Source: Anisakis pegreffii
Taxonomy: Eukaryota; Nematoda; Chromadorea; Rhabditida; Anisakidae
NCBI GenBank assembly: GCA_035041965.1
Contig: JAPYMA010000626.1
Coordinates: 1-64,000, forward strand
Direction: 5' to 3'
Length of the DNA stretch: 64,000 nt
Shown here: piece by piece, positions 37,301-51,263 of the stretch
Numbering within the stretch: position 1 is the stretch's first letter
Layout: every line of letters starts with the position of its first letter
Made by a program: the position numbers and the translations under genes
Notes under the pieces: model-generated
What the model was told of the DNA's origin: nothing
Database searches by the model: none
Seen by the model: the letters and a program-made list of their open reading frames with translations, nothing else

Positions 37301-39355
37301 TCTGATAACAGGAGCAATGGCATCAGCAGTAGTGTGTTGTGAGGAACAGGGAATCCCGAGACCCGGTCCCCAACAATTCTAAAGGCGGCCACATTATTGG
37401 GGTCCCTGATTAAAAATCTTCGTCCTCGCCTTTCCTCGTCCTCGACTTTTCTGGAATTGTCGTGATCACCATTCTCCGAAATTTTCGGAGAATTCCGCGA
37501 ACATTCTTCGAGAATTGATACAATCAGATATTAGCGTCAAAAACGTGAATTTAAAACAGTTTACCAACGACTTTCATATGCTAGGTAGCCTTACAATCTG
37601 ACTGTGCGAATTTTTAAGTTTATCTTTTCAGAATGTTGTGGTTGTGTTCGTGGTTGGACATTTCAGTTCTATGAAAGCAGAATAATGTTCTATTGTGGCA
37701 TTACCTGAGAGGAAGAACGATGCACTCGAGATAAATGGCAGGATGGAGTCTAGTTAAGAAGAAGAGTTCCTCTGGATGAAATATGGTGTCTGGAGAGCAT
37801 GATCAAGATCGCCAGGCTGCTCAGATGGGGATCGATAAACAACAACCCTGTATCAGCAAGGCGTCTACCCTCCACTAAAAGTAGGCGCACTACTCTCGGA
37901 TCCAAGTGAGGGTAGAGCGTTTGTCCTCAGTTGAGAACGGGTAAACTGTTAGCCTGAACCCGAGCACTCTTAATCGAAAGCGGACACTTTGTCACGGTGT
38001 CCGCCCTCAGCTTGGGTCAGAGTTGTTTCACTGAGGACGAACGACAAGAAACTCATTGAATGGTGCTACTGAGTCTCAGACTCCGCACCTCCACTTGCTT
38101 CTGCTCAGCAGATGCGTGTGTAAAAATACTGAAAAATGAGCACTGCTAGAATGCTTGTAGCTCTGTCACGGGATCACAACCAATTACGGCGATCAAAACC
38201 ACTTAGGAGCAGTGTTCCGGAACAGTTCGATTTTTAATATGACAGCAACGAAATGTTTCTGTTTATCTCAGGGAATTTTTTTGAGGAAACAGCATTTCTC
38301 ATCACTGTGACATTGTGAATTGTGATTTGGCCAAAACTTCCAGCGACAAACTCAGACGATTTCTACAGCGTGCAAAAGAAAAAAATTACGTGATTGTCAT
38401 TGCAGAATGTTGTTCATTTTTTGGCGGCGGACACTATGCATTGGTTATTGTTCGTGTGCTTCAATGAAGAATTACCGTTAGAACCGCATCACGGTTTTGC
38501 ACTTATCTCTGTTCTATCCTAAACCTAGTTTATTTCGATGCTTTTCGAACACAAATTCCTGTTTTCAAGGACCTACTGACTCCAGTTCAAATGTTTCATT
38601 TTCAGGTGAAATTCGGGTATCGGGGATGGGGACGAGATTGAGATCCTTCTCCGAAATTCTCCGTCCTCAATCTTTTTCGAGCCGACCATATTTTTGGGGT
38701 TCCCCACTTCCTTCGTCGCCGACTTTTTTCCTTCCCCGCAGCACACTAATCAGCTGGAGGACGGAAGGATTGGTGCATATATGAAGCACTAAACCAGACC
38801 ACGTTACGCCTCTCAGTCTAGAAAAATCCTGCCTACGCCACTGATTGAAAGATTCAGTTTTGATTACAAGTATCACTGCTATGAATGATCATGAGGAGAT
38901 GATGCAAAGTCGCGAACAAACCAACAAAACATATTTCATTAATTTTGCAGCTTGAATTTCGACAAGCCTACCCAACAATCAAGTGAGCTATACATCAACT
39001 TCATGACAATTCCATAAAAGTGCTCTGTAATTTTGGATGATTAAAAAGAATCTCCACAATACCTTGTCAATTTTAGCATTTTCCTCGAGTGGCACAGCAA
39101 TTACTTTATCGATATGATGAATTTTGTGCTAAAAATTAATATTACTTTATAAATGAACCAACAATAAATGAATTATCAACAGAACAGAAATAAAATTGAG
39201 AAAGTAACAATAATTTCAAACCTGCGAGCAAGAGTATGTTGCAACTGGAGTGCATTGTGTGATGACAAGTAAAAAATGTTCATTATCGATACACAGTGAG
39301 CCAACCACTCCTTTCACATCACCAATCTCTACAGCTGAATCCAATTCACTTGAGA
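31379..39355 (-). CDS. INPP5F: Sac2/INPP5F-type phosphoinositide 4-phosphatase, 5' end not found
   Basis: Sac2-type enzymes remove the 4-phosphate from phosphoinositides on early endosomes. Exons, 5' to 3': 39222-39355, 39063-39128, 35845-36026, 35202-35332, 34891-about 35066, 34536-34711, 34265-34379, 33880-34026, 33687-33824, 33234-33577, 33057-33185, about 32694-32950, then C-terminal pieces near 32370-32540, 32026-32215 and 31379-31657. The Sac domain shows DERFFWN, RGSVPVFWSQRGYRYRP, RRGID-xx-ANVANFVETE and the intact catalytic P-loop RTNCVDCLDRTNVVQ (Cys codon 33913-33915). The hSac2 dimerisation domain follows (VLVGGWALVSG, VAIYDDDSEKLVEVK). The exons from 35845 to 33057 join in phase where checked. 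The tail after the hSac2 domain is Ser/Asn-rich with two NPF tripeptides; how its exons connect to 32694 is unsettled. The N-terminal exon(s) lie above 39355 and were not recognised. A 48-nt intron occurs at 33186-33233. Confidence 0.88.
36408..36625 (+). repeat. diverged direct repeat, copy 1
   Basis: Shares with 37076-37290, in the same order, cggctactga, gatttttttc, agagctt/ggagctt, gggctatga/aagctatga, attactgct and ccacagaggtcctcgcg/ccagagtatctccgcg. By eye the two copies are colinear over about 215 bp with many substitutions. Confidence 0.65.
37076..37290 (+). repeat. diverged direct repeat, copy 2
   Basis: Second copy of the duplication, about 670 bp downstream of the first and in the same orientation. 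A shorter fragment with ctactgagggatgcag also occurs at about 36862. Confidence 0.65.
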
Positions 39356-40485
39356 CTGCAAAAATCGCCCGTTCAGTGACTCATTCTAATTGTCTGGCTT
39401 AGATTGTTAAGGTTCTAAGTGGGTGAATGCGTAGTTCGATTATTAGAATCGTTATGACTTTTCATCGAAACATACGCAAACATGACGGCCGGATGTGCTG
39501 TTTTGAAGTTAGCAGGCATTACTCCTTGGCGCATGGTGAACAGGAAATGTTTCCTGAGAAGAGAAAGTGATACGTGAAGGTTAGGGTGCAAAGTTACTTT
39601 AAGCTGCTCGTAACCCTAAAATCAGGGTGCGACTTTTAATCTCAGGGAGACTGACAACATCAATCCAAGGGCACTTGATATGAAATCAGACACCCTCCTA
39701 AAGGTGTCCATCTGCAGCTGAGGGCACAAAATGAGCAAAATTCAGTGGATGATTGCGGAGTCGCATAACTTATATCATCTGTCTCTGCTTAGTGAATGAA
39801 CCGTCATTGAAATTAAGAGAAAATGAGTTCGCTGATATCAAATTTCGACAGTCAGTATTAGCAATAAAGCAACAATATGGAAGTTTTATCCATTGGCGCA
39901 CCTCCCCGATAAAAACTGATACATATTTGATGGTTTACGACATGAACAGTGATATATGGGATACTCTGTTTGAGTCCCTTTTTACTTAAGTTTGGTTCTG
40001 ATGGTTTGACGAACTGTTTGAGTCTCTCTTTGAGCTCAACGTCTTAGTCGTTTACGTTGAGCCCCTGTTCTTAAACACTACTGACTGGGCAGTAAGGCAA
40101 AACAGGTCTTAGATCTGTTTAATCGCTTGATTCTCATTCAAGATGACAATTCATTAAAACGGATGATTTCCTGCACTCATATCTTTGGATGCGTAGAAAG
40201 GGCGACATCGAAGAATGGAGAATGCGATATTATTGGCGATAATAAAGAGGTATAGTCTCTCAACGAAATTTAGGTGCTGATTAAGTAGTAAATGATGTTA
40301 TAAGATCTTATACAGAAAGTATGATTATCTTACTGGATCATACTAATATTGCATACAAGTAAACTGAAGGCAAAATCTAGTAGAATTTCCAGATAAATCA
40401 TGTGCTTTTCGTTTAGCATAGCTGAGATTTCTCTGATAAGAACACGATGTGAAGTTAAATGAAAGATCTAAGACAATCTTTATGT

Positions 40486-40530
40486 CAGTGTTTCCCAACT
40501 TTTTCGATCACAGTGCCCTTAGATGTAAAT
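40486..40530 (+). mobile_element. possible hAT element terminus
   Basis: The sequence cagtgtttcccaacttttt, followed after a short gap by cagtgccctt, is the usual look of a hAT 5' terminus. I did not find the matching 3' end in the next 4 kb, so this may be a solo end or a decayed copy. Confidence 0.35.
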
Positions 40531-41836
40531 TGTTGTGTCCATGCTCCTTTTAAAATTAAATTACGATTATTATAGCAAATTCAACCTTAACTGCAAGACA
40601 AAAGTTTAAATGCAAAAGTATTGTTCGAGTTAGTTCGAATACAATTAGAATTCGATTGCAGTACTTCGAATACAATCTAAAATAGTTCGAATATTGATTT
40701 CAATTTCATTCCGAATGTCAATGATTAAAATGCTTTTATTGGACAGCTTGGCTTATGTGAATGTTTTCAATTCGATGGCTGACTTTGCTGCTTGACCGAC
40801 GAGAATGGTTCTTACTGTAGGCTCGGTAGTGCTCAGAGGTAATCTTCGTTTTGCATTAATTTGTTCGTTTTGTGAAAGACAAAGGAACGTTCGATAGCTT
40901 CCCACAACTCCGAATACATTTCAAAAACTTTTTTCTAGTCAAAGTTCGTGGTGTGATTTTTGAAGTTCGGCTTTTACTTCTGAAGCAGTTTACTTCTTTC
41001 GCATCCCAAAGTCGCTGCAGTGATCGGTAGATGGGTTTATCAGTCAATCGAATATTTCAGCAATAATTACATCTGCAATTCACTACACCTCAGGTGGTCG
41101 CAATAAACCAAGAAGCTGTCATCATAGTAAATTCTCATGGTAATTTTGCATTTCGAATTTAGAGTTGCTTCCAACGGCCAATATAAGTAGCGAACGCCTG
41201 TTACAAGAGTTACATGATAATTTTGCTTTCATCTGTAATTAATTGTTCATAGGAGGCTCTTTTTCACTGAAAACTGCTTGCTTCAGTAAAAATGGAGTCA
41301 ATTATTCAAAAACACCAGCACTGATTGTACAAAGGATGAGCCGCTAGCATCTATTATTGGGAAGTACTGCTCTACAATATCGTATGGCTTTGTCTTGAGT
41401 CTGTAGCTGTTTTCTAGATCGCAAAATGAATTCTGGTGATGAGTTTTTTAAATTGAAATGACGAGGGATAAGGAATTGAAATGCCAGCTTAGTTAAGGCT
41501 TCCATCTTCAAAGCTAACTTCTTTCGCTAGAAAGAGATCATTTAGAAAAATTCGATGGAAAGATAGATAATTAGAAGGTATGTTGCTGCTACAAACACAA
41601 AGGTGACATGAATCAAGAATCGTGCCCTCACCACATTCTTCAGATAGGCCGAAAGCATGGGATTCGTCTCATATTTCTCACAACCTTGCTCAAGAATTAC
41701 TTGCGATCCTTCTCTTCTTGAAGGTTACACTAATTCACGGTAATCGATAAGCTTTAGCAAAAGACCAAACGGAATCTTACGATTGCAAACAGGTTTAAAC
41801 CATCATGAAATGAATTTGATCTGTTACTTGTTACTT

Positions 41837-41980
41837 GGACGTTGAGTGGTTGTTTTGTTAATCGCTGCGAGCGATCGGCGAAACATTTATATTACTAGAG
41901 TTATGATTATTCATTGGATAGATATTTGGCTACGATTAATTAGGCAAAATATTCATGGCAACTAGTTAATTACTCGGCTG
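41837..41980 (+). repeat. dispersed repeat, copy 2
   Basis: Counterpart of about 5790-5945 in the same orientation, 36 kb away. Shared ordered blocks include gagtggttg, gcgatcggc, tgattattca, aattatgcaaa/aattaggcaaa and attactcggytgtg. The copies differ at many positions and by small indels. Confidence 0.6.
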
Positions 41981-44103
41981 TGTTCGGTTGGCCTGCTCGC
42001 CTAGCCAGCGGGTGGCGTAAATTGAGGCTAAAACAATGTGCACGGAAACGTGAGCAATGTGGCCAGCAACGTTACAAACGTTTGATAGCCTGGCCAATCA
42101 AGGACGAAATGAATTTATTCGTCGCTGCGTTAACTTCAATGTTAAGCAAAATTCATCTGTAAACGTCGTGAATTGAAATTACCTTCATATCTTTTTGATG
42201 CATACAGCTTCCCGGATAATTTAGAACACTTGAGAACGACGCTTTCATTTGTTACGTAGATTGCGGCTGGTGATGAGAGAAATTTCATTGCCAACAGCGT
42301 AGGTCAAGCACATATTAAACTTTATCCAGGAACACATATTTTGCATCAGACAGTGCACATAGGCACCAAACCAGCACTATTAGATTTTGGCACTGTTCCA
42401 AAAATGAGACGTGGTAATGATGTGACGCGTTCGGTGTTTATGAATCATCCGGATGCAATTTAACCGCATCCAGGTGAAACAGGCTCAGGCCTACTTTTTG
42501 GCTTAGGCTAAGGCTGATGGAGAGCTGAACTGCACCCAAGTGTGCTAATGACAATTCACTTCCATCACTTTTCTGAGGAATGGGATTTATCCGCACCTGA
42601 CTAGCTTCGCCAACATATCACCCACAAAGACGAGAACAAGAGATGTTAAACAAAAACAGTTGAAATTCTGGCAGCGTTCCAAAATGGGAGTTATAGAGGC
42701 CATTTGTACATGAATTAGTTTAATGCGCACGAGCCAGGCTCAAGATTTAGGCTGAAGATGACGGAATTGCACCCGAATACATGTCACAATGGTTTTCATG
42801 AGCATGATGCATCCTAGCACGTTGATCTCGTAGAACGCACGAATGTAGAATGTAGTGCATTTTAATGACACTCGCAATAAGGGGCTAAAATTCAAACGCT
42901 TCCCAAAATTGACCCGAACGAAGTTTTTTCCTATCACACAATTTACTGCGGAACACTTCAGTGTCCATAATACTGCAAGCAGCGTCTTTAACTCGATGTA
43001 ATTCAAAACTACAGCAAACTTCACCAACCCACAGCACATCCATTCAGAATAGAGCATTTGAAATAATAACATGTACAATATATCGTTTTTCGATTTATGT
43101 CACTACCTCGCAAACTGATCATCACTACAAGATGGCGTACATATGCAATAAGAAATTTTTGATGATCATTTTTTGTCCGATCAAGTACTTAACACCAAAC
43201 TTTTCATCACAGAAAAATAACCACATAAGCATGCCTAATACAATGTATACGTATACATACATTTATTAGCACAACGCAAAGGTATGCCAAAAGATGAAAT
43301 TATATATATGCATATGAGTTTCAAGCATTTCATAAATCGAATGAATGCATCCAAACAATAACAACTGAACGTAGCGTATGTCTTTCAAAACGAACATGAA
43401 CGCCATACAGTTTTAAATGAATACGTTTAGATGCTCCAAAATACAGGTGAATTATAGGTAGATTCGTCGGTAGTTAGCATTCAACTAACAACATACCAAA
43501 ACCAATATCTAAATATAAACCTTTCTACGTAGTAAAAGTATATCATACAGAACATATCATACAGTGATTTTTGGTATAATGCGAATAAAGTTGTTCTTAA
43601 CGGAAAGAAACGATAATGAAGTTCTATTACTAGAAAGTTCACTCAGTAATCGCGCAATATACTGTATCCATAACAAAAAATAACTACTTGATTACTATTG
43701 ATAATCAAGAATGGTCCTAAGCAAATCATTGCTTAAAAATATCATTAATTACTGAGAACAAATACTGACGAGCACCAGTCAAAAGCTACGAATTGAAACA
43801 GACTGATGCAAAGTCAAGACTGGAATTAGCTGAAAGGAAAGCCATCATGACGCGTGCATTTAATTGCAACGGCTAGTCAGACACTAATCTCTGTGATGAT
43901 TAATCAACTAGCTGAATGTAGCGATAAGTAATGAATGAATGATACTTGAAATAAAAAGCGGACGTTGAACTAGTACACTTTAAAGGATATTGGCATGCTC
44001 ACTGATGCTCGTTTCTTGAGATAACAATTCCAAGAAGATACAAATGAAAATACTTTGAAACAGAATGAAATTATGAGACTGGTGGTGAACTTCGGTACAC
44101 TCA

Positions 44104-47100
44104 TTAATGCTGACTCCACTGGATCGACTTCAAATCAATACCTTCCTGAACCATTTCCCAAAGAGGACTCATCTCACGAAGTCGTTTCACTTCTCTCACA
44201 CATTCCTCTACCGTATAATCGATCTCCTAAGAAACACCTTCGGATTTATAATTGTGCTTTATTGATCACACCAATGCCAACAAATATAAAACTAAATTCA
44301 TTTCATAAAAAACAGCTTCGTTGTATATAATGAAAAGACAATCAACCTGTTCGGTAGTAAATCTTCCAATACCGAAACGTATACTGGAATGAGCCAAATC
44401 CTCATCCGCCCCAATAGCTCGCAGGACATAAGATGGCTCGAGAGAGGCGCTTGTGCATGCACTTCCAGATGACAACGCTATTTTTTTCAGAGCCATCAAC
44501 AAACTTTCACCTTCCACATAAGCGAAGGACAAATTTATGCAACCTTCAACAAACCATTATATTGTTCGAAAGCAACACTAAAGACAGCAGCAATAAAGAA
44601 TAAATTCAGCTGAAAATCACCCGGATAAGTCTCCATTGGATCACCATTTCTGATGACATGAGGTAGTTTCGCATTGAGCTGCGATATGAGTCGTTCTGAA
44701 AGACGGTCAATATGAGCTTGATCCATATCCATTTCTTCGAGTGCGATCTCGCAAGCCTGAAGAGTGATCTTGAGCATGAGGTCATTCCCGGTTTACAATA
44801 AAGCCTGAACCGTGAGCTGAGGCTCGTCTAGACTCCATCGGATATCTTATAGCATCGTCACCCTTCATAAACAAATTCATCCCAAGACTACCAAATTATG
44901 ACGACAACAAAAGTCTCGAAAAACCTTTCCGAATCCAACGACAAGATTTGTGGGCAACGTCCCGGAACGTATTCCTCTCTCCTGACCTCCACCCGACATC
45001 TGTGCCTCTAACCGCACTCTCGGCCTTCTTCGCACGTACAACGCACCAACTCCTTTACATTCACAAATTAATAGACAGTCGATAGAAGTGATTACAGAGC
45101 AATAAAAATATCCCAACGAACCTCTTGGTCCATAGATTTTATGTCCACTGATTGACATCAAATCAATTTTCGAATCATTAACATTGACTGGAATCTTACC
45201 AACTGCTTGTGCTGCATCCGTATGAAAGAACACTTTTTTCTTACGACAGATTTCACCTGTAAAATCAATGTTCGTTTACTAAAGGTTAAATATAACCTGT
45301 GTGCACATAAATAACGCATATGTTACAGCAATATCATATATGAAGACTCAAGTATGAATATAATTACAACAATTTATATTCACATCAGCAAGGTAGAAGT
45401 GCGGTACTGCAATGTTTGCATGATGGGCAGCAACCATATATTAGTAAAACTGACGAGCAATAAAATCTAATAAAATTAATGTCAAACAGATCAACATATC
45501 CTTAAAATCTATCCAAATGGAACTGAACAACTCAAAAACCATTGTCACTAAATTTGGGATGACCGGAAAACTAAGTAGAGCTAACCAATTCTATAAAATC
45601 GTAAAATTTACATTTGATCCTTCATAGTAACCCCACTTTTCGACCGTACCTTGAACATATATCACAGCAATGCTTATATTATTTCAAGTATGATACATAC
45701 GACCCACAACTAGTCAAAGGGATTCTTCAAACTTGTTGTTGCTCAATATGGAGCATACCATTACTGCTTATAACAGCTCATTTCATAAAACAACCGAATG
45801 AGCAGTAGTAGAATGACGAATAGCCGAATTATGGAAAGATAAAAAGGACCGAAGAGAGAAGAACAGACCAATTTGTTTGACTGGTTGTTTAACACCAATT
45901 TCATTATTCACACTCATCACCGAGACGAGGGTGGTCTGTTTTGTGATCGCCTTTTCCAATTCCTGAGCGACAATTTAGTTTAATAATTTCAATCGTACCT
46001 TTGCCTAGAATATTTACTTGCGGTCATCATCGATTTCAATTGATAGTCCAAACACTTGAGTTCATTTCCTTTTAATTTAACGAATAAACACGAGAATCAA
46101 CCACGAAAGATGACATTTACAAACATGCATCAATCAAGTTTTATGTACGGCAAATTGCGATTAATGAAAGAAGATCTCTTACGGTTATATCGATGATACC
46201 ATTCTTTTGGACAGGCAAATAGGTTACTTTGAAACCTTCATTTTCCAAGTATCGACAAGAATCCAAAACACATTTATGTTCCTAAAAACGCATTATTAAT
46301 GAATTATACAGCGATACGTACCTAATTCATCGTCACAACATTCAGTGCTTCAGATTCACAAAACCTCATTCTACTTCTTCTTAAATGAAAGTAAACACAC
46401 GGTTTGCACGGTAATAATGTGATCCTTTCCAGCTTGTTTGTTGAAATGTGCCACTCCCTTAACAGCAATATTATTAGATTCGGTAGCGCCAGACGTGAAA
46501 ATTATCTCTCTTGGATCAGCGCCCACCAGAGTTGCAACCTAAATCGTCTTACCTTTAATTTAAATGACAACATACTTCAACCTAACTATTTTTCGTAAAT
46601 AAACTCAACAACTTCATGCAAAAGTGAATGACCTGTTGACGAGCGTGTTCTACGGCCTCTTCAGCGTCCCAACCGTACTCATGTGTACGACTGTGCGGAT
46701 TGCCGAATGAATTTATCATATATGGTAACATTGCATCCACAACACGTGGATCCTTCAAACAAACGCAAACTGATCACTGGATCACTTCATTTATTAATTC
46801 ACAAAAAAAATTATAAGTATCCATCCACCATCGTAATCGCATTTACACCATCACGCTGCTAGTTCATAGTCAAGTGCTGCATCTATTCTCCGTTGCGTTC
46901 GAAATTCTTCGCAAAACTGAGGCTAGTATTACTTGATTAGAATCGAGAACTGACGACTAACCATTGGCGTTGTAGCTTGTAGGTCCAAATATAATGGCAT
47001 CAAGTGAGTGTTTTTGCTATCTTCCATAATTGGCATCTCATTATTTGCAGCAATAGCTTGTGCATGTGCGAAGCGCACATTACGACGCAATCCATACACG

Positions 47101-47135
47101 AATAATGTATTGACAGTCCTCGACAAAGCTTTCAT
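44104..47135 (-). CDS. NFS1: cysteine desulfurase NFS1, mitochondrial
   Basis: PLP enzyme that turns cysteine into alanine plus a persulfide on its own cysteine, the sulfur source for mitochondrial Fe-S clusters (with ISCU, ISD11 and frataxin) and for tRNA thiolation. My ten-exon model is 46962-47135, 46633-46752, 46401-46538, 46183-46281, 45869-45962, 45122-45256, 44925-45052, 44621-44756, 44347-44543, 44104-44226. The sum is 1344 nt (447 aa) with all junctions in phase. An Arg-rich N-terminus with no acidic residues in the first 30 looks like a mitochondrial presequence. [18 protein letters not shown] starts the catalytic fold. The PLP lysine is K248 in [10 protein letters not shown] (codon 45138-45140). 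The persulfide cysteine is C371 in [19 protein letters not shown] (codon 44455-44457). The ending [12 protein letters not shown] is typical of eukaryotic NFS1. All key residues are present. Confidence 0.96.
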
Positions 47136-47803
47136 TTCGTGAATTTTCCTTTAGTAGACTGAAACAGGTGATTAATCAAGCTGCAATCATCCGTAATCTA
47201 ATTACACGATTGACCTCAAACATCTGTTACCATACGGATCACGCGATACGCCTGGAACGGATGGATGATCGTATTCGTATGCCACAATTTCTGAGTAAAT
47301 TGATTTGTGAACGAACCTCTGGCATGTCACCAACATTTTTTATTTTGGCATTTCATCAAAGAGCTAAGGAACGTTTTGCACTGTTTCGTTTCAAAAAATA
47401 AACAGTGCTGAAAAAGAACAGGTTAAACGTCACAATGTTGATAAAATGTGTGATCGAGCGAAGTAAATAGGCTTTTGTTGAACGATGTAATATTGTTTGT
47501 TTTCCGTTTAAATGTGATCGTTCATGAGATTGTAATTGCTCGTTTTTTGTTGACGAAGTTAGGATGTACACTGCTAAAAACGCTACTTTTCTTATGGAAT
47601 ATCGGAGAATCCAGCCATCTTCATTATGTAAATTATACTTTCGTTCTCTGCGTCACATCAGTCAACTACAGTGAACATCTAAACCCATCTTGCACTTGTT
47701 ATGTTCTATGCAGATTTTTACGAAACTTGACACTTTCAATTTCAAAGAATGTTTTTTCAGTGGTACGTGTGTGGTAGATATATCAAGCCGTGCGGCTGTT
47801 AAG
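47136..47803. promoter_or_regulatory. shared divergent promoter region, NFS1 / CK2 alpha
   Basis: 668 bp separate the start codons of NFS1 (minus) and CK2 alpha (plus), so both promoters must lie in or overlap this stretch. No TATA box or initiator can be placed with confidence. Open frames at 47168-47401 and 47475-47777 are unrecognised. The CK2 start ATG follows a T-poor region with no obvious spliced-leader acceptor adjacent. Confidence 0.55.
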
Positions 47804-49923
<2,120 letters not shown>

Positions 49924-51263
49924 GCACAAGTGCACCACTTGGTACACCTTTACTCAACACCACTAGCAATGTCGTCGCCACAGGAGCGAGTCAGTCGGCG
50001 CAATCCTAATCAAATAAACAGCACGCTTTCATCCACAACACCCTGTTGTTCTCTTTATAATTACTTTAAAAATGGAATTCGGTTTTAATTTGAGCACTGT
50101 TCTGAATGAAAGTTGTGTATTATTGAATGAATGTTTTGTTCTCTTCTTATTGCATTCCTAAACCAGAAACAAAAGCACAAATTGAGAGTGCAGGTTATGA
50201 AGTGGTTCACTGCAATCTTGATGGCACGCCACGTGCCATATCGTGTTCTAGAATCGTATGTCTTCTCGAACCAATCGAAACCCACTCGTGACTCATTGCA
50301 ACTGTAACCATCATGAAATCCTCACTGCGTACCTTTTAAGGATTACCGTCAACTAAATCGTTGCTAAAAACTAACTGTTCGTATTGCAATTGTGTCTAAA
50401 ATGTTGGCACACTCGAAAAACTAATTACTCTCACCAATGCCATTTGTTTCATGTGTGATGACACATTGTCCTCTGCATTATTCAAACAACAACAAAAACC
50501 TCGAACGAACGAAAATGTCATAATTGAAAAGCGCCGAAAAGAGCAGCTTTAAATAAATCGATCAGACAGAACGTATGAAATGGCTTTAAATGACGCAAAC
50601 TGAAAAAAAGAAACGAATAGATACAATAGAAACGGTGAACCATAAAGAAGGACAGCGGAAATGTTGATAAAAACAAGCGACACTAAACTTGTTCAAATCA
50701 AATCTGTCAATTAGTCGAACTATCAGAGGTACAACAAATGAAGACTATTTTATTCGGCAATATATATAACTATTCATTATTTAATCTTGGAATAACAACA
50801 CATGAAAGATTGAAAACGTGCAGAAGTAAACAACACATCTATCTCATCAGCATTCAAATGTCACTTTCATTAAATTAGATGCTGGAGCTAGTTGAAATTC
50901 TTAATGTTAATTTGGGAAAGTCGTTATTTGCCCTTCTCTCATTTCATCTAATCTTTCTGTTCGGAGCCACGCCTTTGATATGTTCTTGTTATTTCCGTTA
51001 GGTTGAGGGATTTAAACAATCTTAAGTGAACTCTACTTAATCGGATTGAAACAGTTAACGAGGTTTCATCGTCTTCTCTCATTTTACTGTTTCTAAATAA
51101 ATGTCTTGATCTAACTCATTTTGAAGGTTATTCAATGAGATATCTGAAAGAGCGTAATCGAATGAACAAACAAATAAGTACGCACAATGACCTTCTGAAT
51201 ATTCATATTCTTGTTTCAACGTTCATTCAACGAGCAGAGAAATAGATGAGAGCAACGAATTGC
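49924..51263. other. convergent intergenic region, CK2 alpha / DPP
   Basis: The 3' flanks of two converging genes share this 1.3 kb. An AATAAA poly(A) signal for CK2 alpha lies at 50013-50018, about 90 bp past the stop. No further gene or RNA is recognised; a minus open frame at 50085-50285 is unsupported. Confidence 0.55.

Larger units (their letters stand above)
36075..38843. mobile_element. putative TIR element or pair of elements in a Sac2 intron
   Basis: The left boundary reads cagtggcgtaaccagg; the reverse complement of the right boundary reads cagtggcgtaggcagg, 14 of 16 identical. Such CAGTGGCGTA ends are common on cut-and-paste DNA transposons. The 2.8-kb interior is GC-richer than the flanks and has no recognisable transposase. 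It contains a diverged internal duplication (36408-36625 and 37076-37290) and cctcgtcctc/ttccgaaatt-type blocks that recur near 37410-37500 and 38640-38720. I could not find matching target-site duplications, so this may be two related insertions whose outer ends happen to pair. It sits between the coding exons ending at 36026 and starting at 39063. Confidence 0.5.
39356..44103. other. gene-poor, repeat-bearing stretch between the Sac2 and NFS1 genes
   Basis: 4.7 kb that should contain the first exon(s) and promoter of the minus-strand Sac2 gene, and the 3' flank of NFS1. I recognised no coding exon. Open frames (for example 39753-39989, 40856-41047, 42740-43269) resemble no family. Dispersed repeat pieces lie at about 40225-40330 and 41837-41980. 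Confidence 0.5.

Noticed and set aside
38667..38876. Minus frame reading through the right CAGTGGCGTA terminus
   Set aside because: Frames across such termini are common in repeats and carry no transposase motif.
47475..47777. 100-codon plus frame just upstream of the CK2 alpha start
   Set aside because: Cys/Phe/Leu-rich, out of frame with CK2 and unlike any known protein; more likely 5' flank.
50085..50285. 66-codon minus frame downstream of CK2 alpha
   Set aside because: It lies in the CK2 3' flank and shows no domain or exon signals.
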